DNA of 64,000 nt from Williamsia serinedens (GTDB taxonomy: Bacteria > Actinomycetota > Actinomycetes > Mycobacteriales > Mycobacteriaceae). How positions within the stretch are numbered: the stretch's first letter is position 1; every line of letters begins with the position of its first letter. A program made the translations under genes and the position numbers. The DNA lies in contig NZ_JAMTCG010000004.1 of the NCBI RefSeq assembly GCF_024171725.1, positions 124,001-188,000 of the forward strand. The letters are read 5' to 3'. Under the pieces are notes generated by a model, which was not told where the DNA came from, searched no databases, and saw only the letters and a list, made by a program, of their open reading frames with translations. This document shows, in pieces, positions 42,699 through 51,512 of this stretch.

Positions 42699-44756
42699 TC
42701 AGAGGGGACGGATGACGAGGCAACCACTGGGGTCGACGGTCGCCGCGTGACCGGAGAGGACCAGCGTCGTCGAGTCCATCTCGGTGACGATCGCCGGACC
42801 GCGGACGACGTTGCCCGCCTGCAGCGTCGTCCGGTCGTAGATGCCCGCGCTGGTGGGGCCACCGTCCATCCAGACCTGCGACTCCCGCAGCAGTGCGGCC
42901 GACGGGTCCTCGGATCCCTGCTCCAGCTCGGTGAACGCCACCTGCGGCCGCGGGCCGCTGACCGTGACACGCAGGTTGATCACCTCCCGCTCGTTGGGCA
43001 GCAGGAACGAGAAGAGCCGCTTGTGCTCGGCGTCGAAGGTGGCGCCCAGGGTCTCCAACAGGTCGCCGCCGCCGCCGAGCGCCTCGGGGGCGAGGTCGAC
43101 GGGGATCTCGAAACCCTGCCCGTGGTAGCGCAGATCGACCTGATACGTCGCCGTCTGCGCGTCGCGGGCGACGCCCTCCTCGGTGAGCTGCGCGGCGGCG
43201 GCGTCGGCGAGGTCGGCGATCACCGTCCGCAGTTCCTCGCCGGTCAGGTCGCTGAACGCGCGGACCATCGTCCGTGCGCTCTCCGCTCGGAGGCACGTCG
43301 TCGCGTCGCCGTAGGCGCAGAGGACACCGGGTGACGGTGGGATGATGACCGGCCACGACCCGGTGAGGCGACCGAGTGCGTTGGCGTGCAACGGCCCCGC
43401 CCCGCCGAACGACACGAGCGCGAAGTCGCGGGGGTCGAACCCCTGTTGCACGCTGACGAGCCGCAGTGCGCCGAACATGTTCTCGTTGACGATGTCGACG
43501 ATGCCCGACGCCGCCGCCTCGGGGGACTCGAGTCCCATGGCGTCGGCGATGGTCGCGACGGCCGTGCGCGCGGCGTCGACATCGAGGGCGACCTCGCCAC
43601 CGGCGAGTTCGCTGGGCAGATAGCCGAGGACGACGTTGGCGTCGGTGACGGTCGGTTCGGTGCCGCCGTTGCCGTAGGCGGCGGGTCCGGGATCCGCTCC
43701 GGCCGACTGCGGTCCGACGCGCAGCGCCTTGGTGAGCTCGGGCACGTGGGCGATGGATCCACCGCCGGCCCCGACCGTCCGGACGTCGACGCTGGTGGCG
43801 CGCACCGACAGATCGCCGACCTTCGTCTCGCGCCCGATGCGGGGCTTGCCGTCGAGCACGAGCGCGACGTCGGTGGACGTGCCCCCCATGTCGAAGGTGA
43901 GGAAGTCGGAGTACCCCGCCTGCTGGGCGAACCACACCGCGCCGGTCACACCGCCGGCCGGACCCGACAGCAGCAGCGACACCGGGTCCTCGGCCGCCTT
44001 GTCGGCCTGCACGAGGCCGCCGTCACTGCGCAGGATGGACAGCGGCGCCGAGATGCCCTTGTCGTGCAATGAGCTGTCGAGGTTGCGGACATATCGCGAT
44101 ACCTCGGGCTGCACATAGCTGTTGGCGACGGTGGTCAGGGTGCGCTCGTACTCGCGCATCTCCGGCAGCACATGCGACGAGAGCGAGACGGGCACGTCGG
44201 GCAGTTCCTCGGCGACCCACCGCCCCACCTGTTCCTCGTGCTCGGCGTTCGCGTAGGAGTTGATCAACGAGACCGTGACGGCCTCCACCCCGGCCCCCTT
44301 GAGCGAGCGCAGCGCGGTTCGACACTGGTCCTCGTCGAGCGGTCGGACCTCGCTGCCGTCGGCCGCTATCCGACCGACCACCTCGACGGTGTTCTCCAGC
44401 GCGGCCAGCGGTTCCGGCTTGGGCCAGATGATCCACCCCGCGAGTCCGCCCGGCACGAACGACCGCGCGATCTGCAGCACCTGCCGGAAGCCCTCGGTGG
44501 TCACCAGACCCACCTTCGCGCCGCGGCCCTGCAGGATCGCGTTGGTGGCCACCGTCGTCCCGTGCAGCACCTGCTGGATCTCGCCGGGATCGATCCCGGC
44601 GTCGGCACACACCTTGCCGACGCCGTTGAGCACCCCCACGGACTGATCGGCCGGGGTGGACGGGGTCTTCGCGCGGTAGGTGCTGCCGGAGGTCTCCTCC
44701 AGCAGGAGCACGTCGGTGAACGTGCCGCCGACGTCCACTCCGAGTCGATAGCGCAT
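42699..44756 (-). CDS. hyuA: hydantoinase A / oxoprolinase-type subunit
   Basis: 685 residues of the HyuA family with an actin/ASKHA-like ATP-binding fold: GVDVGGTFTDVLLLEE at the N-terminus, HGTTVATNAILQGRGAKVG, and FDMGGTSTDVALVLDG in the middle. It activates the substrate with ATP for HyuB. It follows the CoA-transferase gene by 36 bases on the same strand. The combination CoA-transferase-HyuA-HyuB-amidase under a GntR regulator marks a catabolic operon. Confidence 0.9.
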   Translation of the reverse strand: MRYRLGVDVGGTFTDVLLLEETSGSTYRAKTPSTPADQSVGVLNGVGKVCADAGIDPGEIQQVLHGTTVATNAILQGRGAKVGLVTTEGFRQVLQIARSFVPGGLAGWIIWPKPEPLAALENTVEVVGRIAADGSEVRPLDEDQCRTALRSLKGAGVEAVTVSLINSYANAEHEEQVGRWVAEELPDVPVSLSSHVLPEMREYERTLTTVANSYVQPEVSRYVRNLDSSLHDKGISAPLSILRSDGGLVQADKAAEDPVSLLLSGPAGGVTGAVWFAQQAGYSDFLTFDMGGTSTDVALVLDGKPRIGRETKVGDLSVRATSVDVRTVGAGGGSIAHVPELTKALRVGPQSAGADPGPAAYGNGGTEPTVTDANVVLGYLPSELAGGEVALDVDAARTAVATIADAMGLESPEAAASGIVDIVNENMFGALRLVSVQQGFDPRDFALVSFGGAGPLHANALGRLTGSWPVIIPPSPGVLCAYGDATTCLRAESARTMVRAFSDLTGEELRTVIADLADAAAAQLTEEGVARDAQTATYQVDLRYHGQGFEIPVDLAPEALGGGGDLLETLGATFDAEHKRLFSFLLPNEREVINLRVTVSGPRPQVAFTELEQGSEDPSAALLRESQVWMDGGPTSAGIYDRTTLQAGNVVRGPAIVTEMDSTTLVLSGHAATVDPSGCLVIRPL

Positions 44757-44792
44757 GGGTCCTCCTGGGTGTCTCAGGTCGCGGTCGGGGGG

Positions 44793-46001
44793 TCAGATGA
44801 TGTCGCGGGCGTGCAGGTCGGCGCGCTCGTCGTCGGACAGGCGGAGCAGTCCGCCGTAGATCTCGTCGTTGTGCTCGCCGAGCTCGGGACCGAGATGCCG
44901 TACCGCACCGGGTGTCTCGCTGAGCTTCGGGACCACGTTGTGGACGGGGAACTCCCCGAGGTCGGGGTGAGCGAGGCGGACGATCGCGTCCCGGGCGGCG
45001 AAGTGCGGGTCGTCGAACATGTCGCGGGCCGTGTAGATCCGGCCGGCGGGGACGCCGCCGTCGTGCAGACGCTCGAGCAGGCCCTCGGTCTCCTGGTCCG
45101 CGGTCCACGCGGCGATGATGCCGTCGAGCTCGTCCATGTTCTCGCCGCGGGCGGCGTGCCCGGCGAACCGTGGTTCGGCGACGAGGTCGTCGCGTCCCAT
45201 GACGGATGCGAGTCGCTTGAAGACGGTGTCCTGGTTGGCGGCGATGAGGATCATCTCGCCGCCCGCGGTGGGATAGACGTTGCTGGGCGAGACGTTCGGG
45301 AGCACCGACCCGGTCCGCTCGCGCTGATACCCCGCGATCCCCCACTCGGGGATCATCGACTCCATCATCGCCAGGACCGCCTCGTAGATCGCGGAGTCAA
45401 CGACCTGCCCGCGTCCGGTCGTCGACCGTCCGTGGAGGGCGGACAGGACACCGATCGTCGCGAACACCGCGGCGAGGGAGTCACCGAGCGATATCCCCGC
45501 GCGCGACGGCGGGTTGTCGGGATCACCGGTGACATAGCGGATCCCGCCCATCGCCTCCCCGATGGACCCGTACCCGGCCCGGGTCGAGTACGGACCCGTC
45601 TGTCCGTACCCGCTGACCCGGGCCATTACGAGACCCGGGTTGTCCGCGCTGAGCACGTCGTACCCGAGTCCCCAGCGCTCCAACGTGCCGGGACGGAAGT
45701 TCTCCACGACGACGTCGGCCTGCGCGATGATCTCGCGTGCCAGGCGCTGGCCGTCGGGCGTACGCATGTTGCACGTCACCGACTTCTTGTTCCGGGCGAC
45801 GACCGGCCACCACAGCGACTTGCCGTAGGGCTTCTCCCGGCCCCACTGTCGCATCGGGTCCCCGCTGCCGGGCGCCTCGAGCTTGATCACCTCGGCACCG
45901 AAGTCGGCGAGGAGCTGTCCGCAGAACGGGCCGGCGAGGAGCTGTCCCATCTCCACCACCCGCAGGTCGGCGAGCGGGCCCGTACGGTCGGTGTCGGTCA
46001 T
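44793..46001 (-). CDS. class III (CaiB/BaiF) CoA-transferase
   Basis: 402 residues. The N-terminal VVEMGQLLAGPFCGQLLADFGAEVIKLE is diagnostic; the catalytic Asp lies in GISLGDSLAAVFATIGVL. It moves CoA between carboxylic acids, often from succinyl-CoA to a dicarboxylic or hydroxy acid. ATG at 46001 overlaps the GntR stop as ATGA. With a divergent HMG-CoA-lyase-like gene, a plausible role is to make a 3-hydroxy-3-methyl- or citramalyl-type acyl-CoA for cleavage. Confidence 0.92.
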   Translation of the reverse strand: MTDTDRTGPLADLRVVEMGQLLAGPFCGQLLADFGAEVIKLEAPGSGDPMRQWGREKPYGKSLWWPVVARNKKSVTCNMRTPDGQRLAREIIAQADVVVENFRPGTLERWGLGYDVLSADNPGLVMARVSGYGQTGPYSTRAGYGSIGEAMGGIRYVTGDPDNPPSRAGISLGDSLAAVFATIGVLSALHGRSTTGRGQVVDSAIYEAVLAMMESMIPEWGIAGYQRERTGSVLPNVSPSNVYPTAGGEMILIAANQDTVFKRLASVMGRDDLVAEPRFAGHAARGENMDELDGIIAAWTADQETEGLLERLHDGGVPAGRIYTARDMFDDPHFAARDAIVRLAHPDLGEFPVHNVVPKLSETPGAVRHLGPELGEHNDEIYGGLLRLSDDERADLHARDII

Positions 46002-46687
46002 GCCGTCACTCCGATCTCGTCGTCGAGAGTCGTTGTCCTGGTCTGGGTCTCGTCTGCACGCAGCGCGGCGAGCAGGACGGATTTCGCGGCACGGACGTGC
46101 GAGCGCATCACCGCGTCGGCCCACACCTCGTCACGGGCGCGCAGTGCCGCGACCAGCTCGCGATGGTGCCCCGCACTGCGTCGCAGATCGTCGGGGGCGT
46201 AGCGGTGGAAGGTGCGCATCATCAGCGGCAGTTGCGTCACCGCGGCGAGCATCGACGTCAGTCGCGTGCTCGCCGACGCCTCGCGGACGATGTCGTGGAA
46301 GGCGACGTTGGCCGCGGCGACCGCGTCGAGTCGACCGGCCGCCGCGGCGGCCTCCATCTCGTCGCAGAGCTCCGCCATCCGATCGGTGCTCTCCGCGGTG
46401 ATGCGCGTGGCGGCCCGCCCGGCCGCGAACGCCTCCAGGGTCATCCGGAGGTCGTAGATCTCGTCGAGATCGTCGGCGGTGAACGCCGACACCCGCGCGC
46501 CGCGGTGCGGCAACACCTCCACGAGGCCCTCGACCTCGAGCTGTCGAAGGGCCTCGCGGACCGGGGTGCGGCTGGCCTCAGTCAGCTGCGCGAGTTCGGC
46601 CTCGCCGAGCCGCGCGCCGGGTCCGTAGCTGCCGTCGAGGATGGCGGCCCGGATCGACGAGTACGCCCGGTCGACCGCTCGTTCCAC
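45998..46687 (-). CDS. GntR-family regulator, FCD (FadR-like) subgroup
   Basis: 229 residues: an N-terminal winged helix (ILDGSYGPGARLGEAELAQ; SRTPVREALRQLEVEGLVEV) and a C-terminal FCD domain with metal-binding His residues (VAFHDIVREAS; HHRELVAALRARD). I chose GTG at 46687, which has GGGAG 5 bases upstream; starting further up would place the operator inside the gene. It likely represses its own operon and the divergent lyase gene through GTTGYATRCAAC sites, with an organic acid or acyl-CoA as signal. Confidence 0.87.
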   Translation of the reverse strand: MERAVDRAYSSIRAAILDGSYGPGARLGEAELAQLTEASRTPVREALRQLEVEGLVEVLPHRGARVSAFTADDLDEIYDLRMTLEAFAAGRAATRITAESTDRMAELCDEMEAAAAAGRLDAVAAANVAFHDIVREASASTRLTSMLAAVTQLPLMMRTFHRYAPDDLRRSAGHHRELVAALRARDEVWADAVMRSHVRAAKSVLLAALRADETQTRTTTLDDEIGVTA

Positions 46688-46704
46688 ATCCACTCCCTCG
46701 TCGT

Positions 46705-46716
46705 GTTGTATGCAAC
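46705..46716. promoter_or_regulatory. GntR operator site 1
   Basis: GTTGTATGCAAC, an inverted repeat of the type TTGTAT-ACAA bound by FCD-type GntR proteins, 18 bases before the gntR start. Confidence 0.65.
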
Positions 46717-46765
46717 TTAGGTCCGCAGTCCGGTTCATGGGCGCGTTTTACCGAGATTTCACACA

Positions 46766-46789
46766 GTTGCGTGCACGGCTGTATGCAAC
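46766..46789. promoter_or_regulatory. GntR operator site 2
   Basis: A 24-base imperfect inverted repeat: GTTGCGTGCA and TGTATGCAAC arms, each matching the half-site GTTGYATRCA of site 1 with one change. It lies 25 bases before the HMG-CoA-lyase-like start, so the regulator should control both directions. Confidence 0.65.
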
Positions 46790-46814
46790 CTGCGCCCTGG
46801 CCCTCGGTGGTTGA

Positions 46815-47723
46815 ATGGCGTCCATGACAGTCTCGGGCACGCACGTGGTGGAGGTCGGTCCGCGCGACGGGCTGCAGAACGAGAAGAAGGTGCTCGACGT
46901 GGACACCCGCGTCGCCCTGATCACCCGCGCGGTCGACGCCGGGCTGAAGCGGATCGAGACGGTGAGCTTCGTCAACCCCAAACGGGTCCCCCAGATGGCA
47001 GGCGCCGAGGAGGTCATGGCGGCGCTCCCGCGCAGGGACGACGTGAACTACATCGGTCTCGTGCTCAACGAGCGAGGTCTCGACCGCGCCCTGGAGGCCG
47101 GCGTCGACGAGGTGAACGTCGTGGTGGTCTGCACCGACGAGTTCAGCATGCGCAACCAGGGCTGTGACGTCGCCGAGGGCCTTGCCCGGTGGGAGCGCAT
47201 CGCCGAGCGGTCGAAGGCCGCGGGGGTGTTCACCTCGGCGACGCTGGCCGTGTCGTTCGGGTGCCCGTTCAGCGGAGAGGTGACCGCCGACACGGTGATC
47301 GACATCGTCGACCGAGTCGCGCAGTCGGGTCCTGACGAGATCGCGATCGCCGACACCATCGGCGTCGGTGTGCCCGCGCAGGTCCGCGCGCTCCACGAGG
47401 GACTGGTCCGGGTCGCGCCGGACGTCCGTCGTCGGTGGCACTTCCACAACACCCGTAACACCGGATATGCCAACGCGCTCACGGCGTTCGATCTCGGCGA
47501 GTGTGCGTTGGACTCGAGCATCGGCGGCTTCGGCGGATGCCCGTTCGCGCCCGCCGCAACGGGGAACATCGCCACCGAGGACCTGCGCTACCAGCTGGAG
47601 CGGTCCGGGGTGGACACCGGCATCGACGGTCTCGCCGTCGTCGACGCCGCGACCTGGCTCAGCGCCGAGCTCGACTCCCCGGTGCAGGCCTTGCTCGGCA
47701 AGGCAGGTCCGTTCCCGGGATGA
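46815..47723 (+). CDS. hydroxymethylglutaryl-CoA lyase-like aldolase
   Basis: 302 residues, a DRE-TIM-barrel lyase. VEVGPRDGLQNEKK (metal-binding Asp and catalytic Arg), WHFHNTRNTGYAN (two metal His) and GGFGGCPFAPAATGN (catalytic Cys loop) are all present, as in HMG-CoA lyase. Such enzymes split a 3-hydroxy-3-methylacyl-CoA into acetyl-CoA and a keto product. ATG 46815 or 46824 are both possible. The stop overlaps the next ATG as ATGA. Confidence 0.9.
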   Translation: MASMTVSGTHVVEVGPRDGLQNEKKVLDVDTRVALITRAVDAGLKRIETVSFVNPKRVPQMAGAEEVMAALPRRDDVNYIGLVLNERGLDRALEAGVDEVNVVVVCTDEFSMRNQGCDVAEGLARWERIAERSKAAGVFTSATLAVSFGCPFSGEVTADTVIDIVDRVAQSGPDEIAIADTIGVGVPAQVRALHEGLVRVAPDVRRRWHFHNTRNTGYANALTAFDLGECALDSSIGGFGGCPFAPAATGNIATEDLRYQLERSGVDTGIDGLAVVDAATWLSAELDSPVQALLGKAGPFPG

Positions 47724-48238
47724 CGGCACAGCGTCTGCTGCTGCTCGCCGACACGCACATCCCGAAGCGCGCCAAGCGGTTACCCGACGAGGTCCTGTCG
47801 GCGATCGACGACGCCGACGTCGTCATCCACGCCGGCGATTGGGTGGATCTCGCCACCGTCGATCTTCTCGAGGAACGGTCGCGACGACTGCTCGCCTGCT
47901 GGGGCAACAACGACGGTCCCGACATCCGGGCCCGTCTGCCGGAGCGGGCGCACATGGTTCTAGGAGGCCTGCGGTTCACCGTCGTCCACGAGACGGGTGC
48001 GGCAACCGGCCGGGAGAAGCGGATGGCAGCCGAGCACCCGGACACCGACGTGCTGGTGTTCGGGCACAGCCACATCCCCTGGGACACCGTCGGACCCGAC
48101 GGGATGCGGCTGCTGAACCCGGGGTCGCCGACGGATCGGCGTCGGCAACCCCACTGCACCTACATGACGGCGACGGTCGACGACGGCGAGCTGACGCAGG
48201 TGGACCTACATCGGCTCGCCGTCGTCTCCCGGGGTTAG
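47720..48238 (+). CDS. metallophosphoesterase (YfcE/MJ0936-like)
   Basis: 172 residues. All metal-site motifs are visible: DTH (Asp 11, His 13), HAGDW, GNNDG, VHETG and FGHSHIP. Relatives hydrolyse phosphodiesters such as cyclic nucleotides in vitro. It is translationally coupled to the lyase gene. Its TAG stop overlaps the TAA of the convergent secreted-protein gene by two bases. Confidence 0.88.
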   Translation: MTAQRLLLLADTHIPKRAKRLPDEVLSAIDDADVVIHAGDWVDLATVDLLEERSRRLLACWGNNDGPDIRARLPERAHMVLGGLRFTVVHETGAATGREKRMAAEHPDTDVLVFGHSHIPWDTVGPDGMRLLNPGSPTDRRRQPHCTYMTATVDDGELTQVDLHRLAVVSRG

Positions 48239-48966
48239 CGCGCGGCGATCGCCTGCAGCGCCGACGCGCGCGACGTCGCGCCGAAGTCGAAGACCGGCTT
48301 CGTCAGGTGCACGTCGAGGGTGTTGTTCGGACCGGCGATGAGCCCGTTGATGATCGGCGCGAACAGTCCGCAGTCCCCCTGGAACGGCGGGATGGTGTAG
48401 GTGCCCTTGACGTGTGCGTCGGCCGTGTTCTGTTGGAAGAGGGCGGTGGCGTCGATGGAACCGGTCAGGTTCGCCGTCGTGGTCGTCGTCGAGCAGTTGC
48501 CGCCGGCGGGGACGAGCGTCAGGTCCGACGAGCCCAGGCTGCCGATCCCCAGCGGTGCGACCTTGTCGAGGCGGATCCGGAACGACTGAGCCACCTTGAG
48601 ATCCAGCGTCGGGGCCTCCGCGGTCCCGCCCTGGGTGATGGTGCCGGTCACCTTCGTCGGGTCGACGATCGAGATGGTGAAGGTGGCGAGGGTCGCGGGC
48701 CCGAGCTTCAGCGCGGCGGTCGCCTGCGGCAGGGCCAGTGTCCCGACGACGTTCGTGAGGTCGGTCCGGGTGGACAGGGTCGTCGTGCCGAAGGTGACGG
48801 GCTGCCCCGTCTTCGAGATGACGGTGGTGGTGTCGGCGGTGAAGGCGATGCCCACCGGATAGTCGTCACCGACGTCCGCCTGAGCGGGGGCGATCCCCAC
48901 GGCGCCCAGCGCCGCGGCCGCCAGGGCCGCCGCGACGACGGCGGTGATGTGCCTGCGAAGTCTCAT
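48235..48966 (-). CDS. secreted beta-rich protein, unknown
   Basis: 243 residues with a signal peptide ending at APAQADVG. The mature part is rich in Thr/Val/Leu and has only two Cys (GGNCSTTTTT and QGDCGLFAP), probably a disulfide-linked beta fold. No Lys/Arg-rich or catalytic motif is seen. ATG at 48966 has GGAGGAAC about 11 bases upstream. The texture recalls mycobacterial secreted surface proteins, but I cannot name a family. Confidence 0.75.
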   Translation of the reverse strand: MRLRRHITAVVAAALAAAALGAVGIAPAQADVGDDYPVGIAFTADTTTVISKTGQPVTFGTTTLSTRTDLTNVVGTLALPQATAALKLGPATLATFTISIVDPTKVTGTITQGGTAEAPTLDLKVAQSFRIRLDKVAPLGIGSLGSSDLTLVPAGGNCSTTTTTANLTGSIDATALFQQNTADAHVKGTYTIPPFQGDCGLFAPIINGLIAGPNNTLDVHLTKPVFDFGATSRASALQAIAAR

Positions 48967-49138
48967 GCTGTGTCCGTTCCTCCGGCTCGACACCCGAGGC
49001 GGTGTCGATTGCCGACGCAAACTAACAGTGGAGATCACGACCGAGTTCAGGATCGGTAACAGTTGTGTTGGCAAACTACACAGGCGTACGTCCGATTCGT
49101 GACGTTTCACAGCCACCACCGCGACTACCCTCGACTCC

Positions 49139-50134
49139 GTGAATCCCCTGCTCCGCGGCGTGGACGTCCTGTTGGACCGCACCGTCGTCCCCGGTTACTC
49201 CCGCATCGGGTCCACCGTGCGTCGGCGCTTCTGGGCGCCCGATCCCGAACCCTTCGGCTCCCCTGTCGACGTCATCGTCACCGGCGGCAGCTCCGGGCTC
49301 GGCGCGGCCACCGCGGCTGGGCTCGCGCGCCTCGGTGCCCGCGTCCATCTCGTCGGCCGATCCGCGGACCGCCTCGAGGCGTCGGCGCGGCGTGTTCGGC
49401 AGCGCGTGTCCACCGCCGAGGTGGTCGTCCGCGAATGCGACATCAGCGACCTCGACGCCGTCGCGCGGCTCGTCGACGACGTCACCACCGACCTCGATGC
49501 GGTGCACGCCGTCGTCCACAGCGCCGGGGTGGTGCCGCCCGAGCGGACGCTGTCCGCGCAGGGACACGAGTCCGCCTTCGCCACGCACGTCCTGGGGCCC
49601 GTCGCACTCACCGTCGGCCTGCTGCCGGTGCTGCAGGGCGACTCCCGTGTCGTGTTCGTGTCCAGCGGTGGCATGTATCCGGTCCCGCTGCGGGACACGG
49701 ACTTCGAGTACGAGAGGGGCGACTACTCGGGGCTGACCGCCTACGCCCGCACCAAGCGCATGCAGGTGGTGGTGGGCGAGCAGCTCGCCGACCGGATCAC
49801 CGGCGACCACTCCCCCGTCACGGAGTCCGGACCCGTGGTCCACAGCATGCATCCCGGTTGGGCGGACACCCCGGGCGTCACCGACTCCATCCCCGGCTTC
49901 GCGAAGATCATGGGGCCGATCCTGCGGACCGACACCGACGGCGCGGACACGATCGTCTGGCTGTGCGCCGCTCCGGAGGCTGCGCGGTCGACCGGCCTGT
50001 TCTGGCACGACCGTGCACCGCGACCGACGCACTACCCGTCGTGGCGTACCGACGACCCCGCTGCTCGAGATGCGTTGTGGTACACGATCGTCGAGGCGAC
50101 GTCTATCGACCCGACAGCACTCGGGCGTGGGTGA
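49139..50134 (+). CDS. short-chain dehydrogenase/reductase (retinol-dehydrogenase-like)
   Basis: 331 residues. The SDR cofactor motif is VTGGSSGLGAATAAGLARLG with HSAGVV, and the catalytic YARTK pair follows the Ser of FVSSGGMYPV. A ~45-residue N-terminal extension precedes the Rossmann core. It resembles the DHRS/RDH-like SDRs. GTG at 49139 follows TACCCT (49126-49131) by 7 bases, so leaderless. The 3' end overlaps the convergent membrane gene by 32 bases. Confidence 0.87.
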   Translation: MNPLLRGVDVLLDRTVVPGYSRIGSTVRRRFWAPDPEPFGSPVDVIVTGGSSGLGAATAAGLARLGARVHLVGRSADRLEASARRVRQRVSTAEVVVRECDISDLDAVARLVDDVTTDLDAVHAVVHSAGVVPPERTLSAQGHESAFATHVLGPVALTVGLLPVLQGDSRVVFVSSGGMYPVPLRDTDFEYERGDYSGLTAYARTKRMQVVVGEQLADRITGDHSPVTESGPVVHSMHPGWADTPGVTDSIPGFAKIMGPILRTDTDGADTIVWLCAAPEAARSTGLFWHDRAPRPTHYPSWRTDDPAARDALWYTIVEATSIDPTALGRG

Positions 50135-50519
50135 GGTCGAGCACGAACAGCGCTGCGCCCTGCACGATCACCGCGGCCCCGTGGCCGCGAGCCCGCTCCG
50201 GCGTGATGCGGCCCCGCAGGTCCGGGGTCGTGGCGGCGAACCACGCACCGCCCGCGACATACCCGACGTCGAGGCCGGTGTTCACCCAGAGCAGGCGCCG
50301 GAGCTTCGGGGTGGTCGGCGGCGTCGACTGGCGTGACGCGACGGCCGCGATGGCGAGGTCGATCGCACCCCACGCAGCGTTCTGCTGTCCGAACGCTCGC
50401 GCCCGGGGCGTCGAGCCGGCCACCGCGAGCGCGCCACCGAGCACCGTCGACGCACCACCCCAGACGGCCAGGCGTCGGGCGAGACGTCGTGACACCGCCG
50501 GGGCAGGATCGATGGTCAC
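50103..50519 (-). CDS. small membrane protein
   Basis: 138 residues with three to four hydrophobic stretches (AVWGGASTVLGGALAVAGS; WGAIDLAIAAVASR; AAVIVQGAALFVLDL). Resembles a family of small uncharacterised membrane proteins that often accompany other enzymes. GTG overlaps the stop of the LLM gene as GTGA, so co-translated with it. Confidence 0.7.
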   Translation of the reverse strand: MTIDPAPAVSRRLARRLAVWGGASTVLGGALAVAGSTPRARAFGQQNAAWGAIDLAIAAVASRQSTPPTTPKLRRLLWVNTGLDVGYVAGGAWFAATTPDLRGRITPERARGHGAAVIVQGAALFVLDLTHARVLSGR

Positions 50520-51502
50520 GCGAACGCCCCGATGACCTTCTCGGTGAACAACTCCAGACCCGAACGGTCGTGCGCCGCCTCGACGAAATAGGTGATCGCG
50601 TAGGTCATGCCCTGACCCTCGGCAGCGCGCAGGCGCTCGACGATCTGCTCCGGCGTGCCGACGAGCGGCCCGCTCGCGAACGACTCGACCGCACCGTCGA
50701 GAGCCTCCGGCGACAGGAACGGCCGGTACTGCTCGCGGATGCGGTCGATCTTGTCCTCGACCTCCGACTGGGTCGGGGCGATGACGACGTTGTAGTTGGC
50801 CGATCGGGTGATCGCGTCGAAGTCGGTGCCGACGTCGCGGCAGTGGTCGGCGAGGATCTGCGACTTGCGGTCGAACACGTCGGGGGTGCCGTCGAAGTTG
50901 GTGTACGAGGCGTACTGCGCGGCGATACGCAGGGTCTTCTTCTCGCCACCACCGGCGATCCACAGCGGGATCCCGCTGTCCTGCAACGGCAGCGGGCGGC
51001 AGATCGCGCCGTCGACCTTGTAGTGCCTCCCGTCGAGGGTCACGCTGCCCTCGCGCCACATCTGCGACATGATCTGCACGCCCTCGTCGAGCATCGCGAT
51101 GCGTTCGCCGGCACGGGGGAAGCCGTAGCCGTAGGCCTTCCACTCGTGCTCGTACCAGCCTGCGCCGATGCCCATCTCGACGCGGCCGCCCGAGATGATG
51201 TCGATCGTCGCGGCCTGCTTGGCGAGGTAGGCGGGGTTGCGATACCCCATGCACGTGCACATCTGGCCGAGGCGGACCCGCGACGTGGCGGCCGCATACG
51301 CCGCCATGAGCGACCACGCCTCGTGCGTCGCCTCGTCGGTGGGCACGGGGACGGTGTGAAAGTGGTCGTAGACCCAGATCGACTCCCATGGCCCCTGGTC
51401 GGCCACGGTGGCGATGTCGAGCATCGTCTGCCACTGCTGTGCGGGGTCGATGCCGACCAGATCGAGACGCCAACCCTGGGGTACGAACAGTCCGAAGCGC
51501 AT
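50516..51502 (-). CDS. LLM-class F420-dependent oxidoreductase
   Basis: 328 residues of luciferase-like TIM-barrel. MRFGLFVPQGW at the N-terminus, ESIWVYDHFHTVP, RVEMGIGAGWYEHEWKAYG and PLWIAGGGEKKTLR are characteristic of the F420 subgroup. ATG at 51502 fits because TAATGT (51510-51515, minus strand) lies 7 bases before it. Substrate unknown. FbiC in this window supplies the cofactor. Confidence 0.88.
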   Translation of the reverse strand: MRFGLFVPQGWRLDLVGIDPAQQWQTMLDIATVADQGPWESIWVYDHFHTVPVPTDEATHEAWSLMAAYAAATSRVRLGQMCTCMGYRNPAYLAKQAATIDIISGGRVEMGIGAGWYEHEWKAYGYGFPRAGERIAMLDEGVQIMSQMWREGSVTLDGRHYKVDGAICRPLPLQDSGIPLWIAGGGEKKTLRIAAQYASYTNFDGTPDVFDRKSQILADHCRDVGTDFDAITRSANYNVVIAPTQSEVEDKIDRIREQYRPFLSPEALDGAVESFASGPLVGTPEQIVERLRAAEGQGMTYAITYFVEAAHDRSGLELFTEKVIGAFA

Positions 51503-51512
51503 GGCTCTCACA

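Noticed and set aside
40776-43334. 852-codon open frame on the plus strand
   Set aside because: It is antisense to hyuB and hyuA; composition is Val/Asp/Arg-rich shadow sequence.
46688-46738. Longer start of the GntR gene at 46738
   Set aside because: It would put the GTTGTATGCAAC operator inside the coding region; GTG at 46687 has a better ribosome-binding site.
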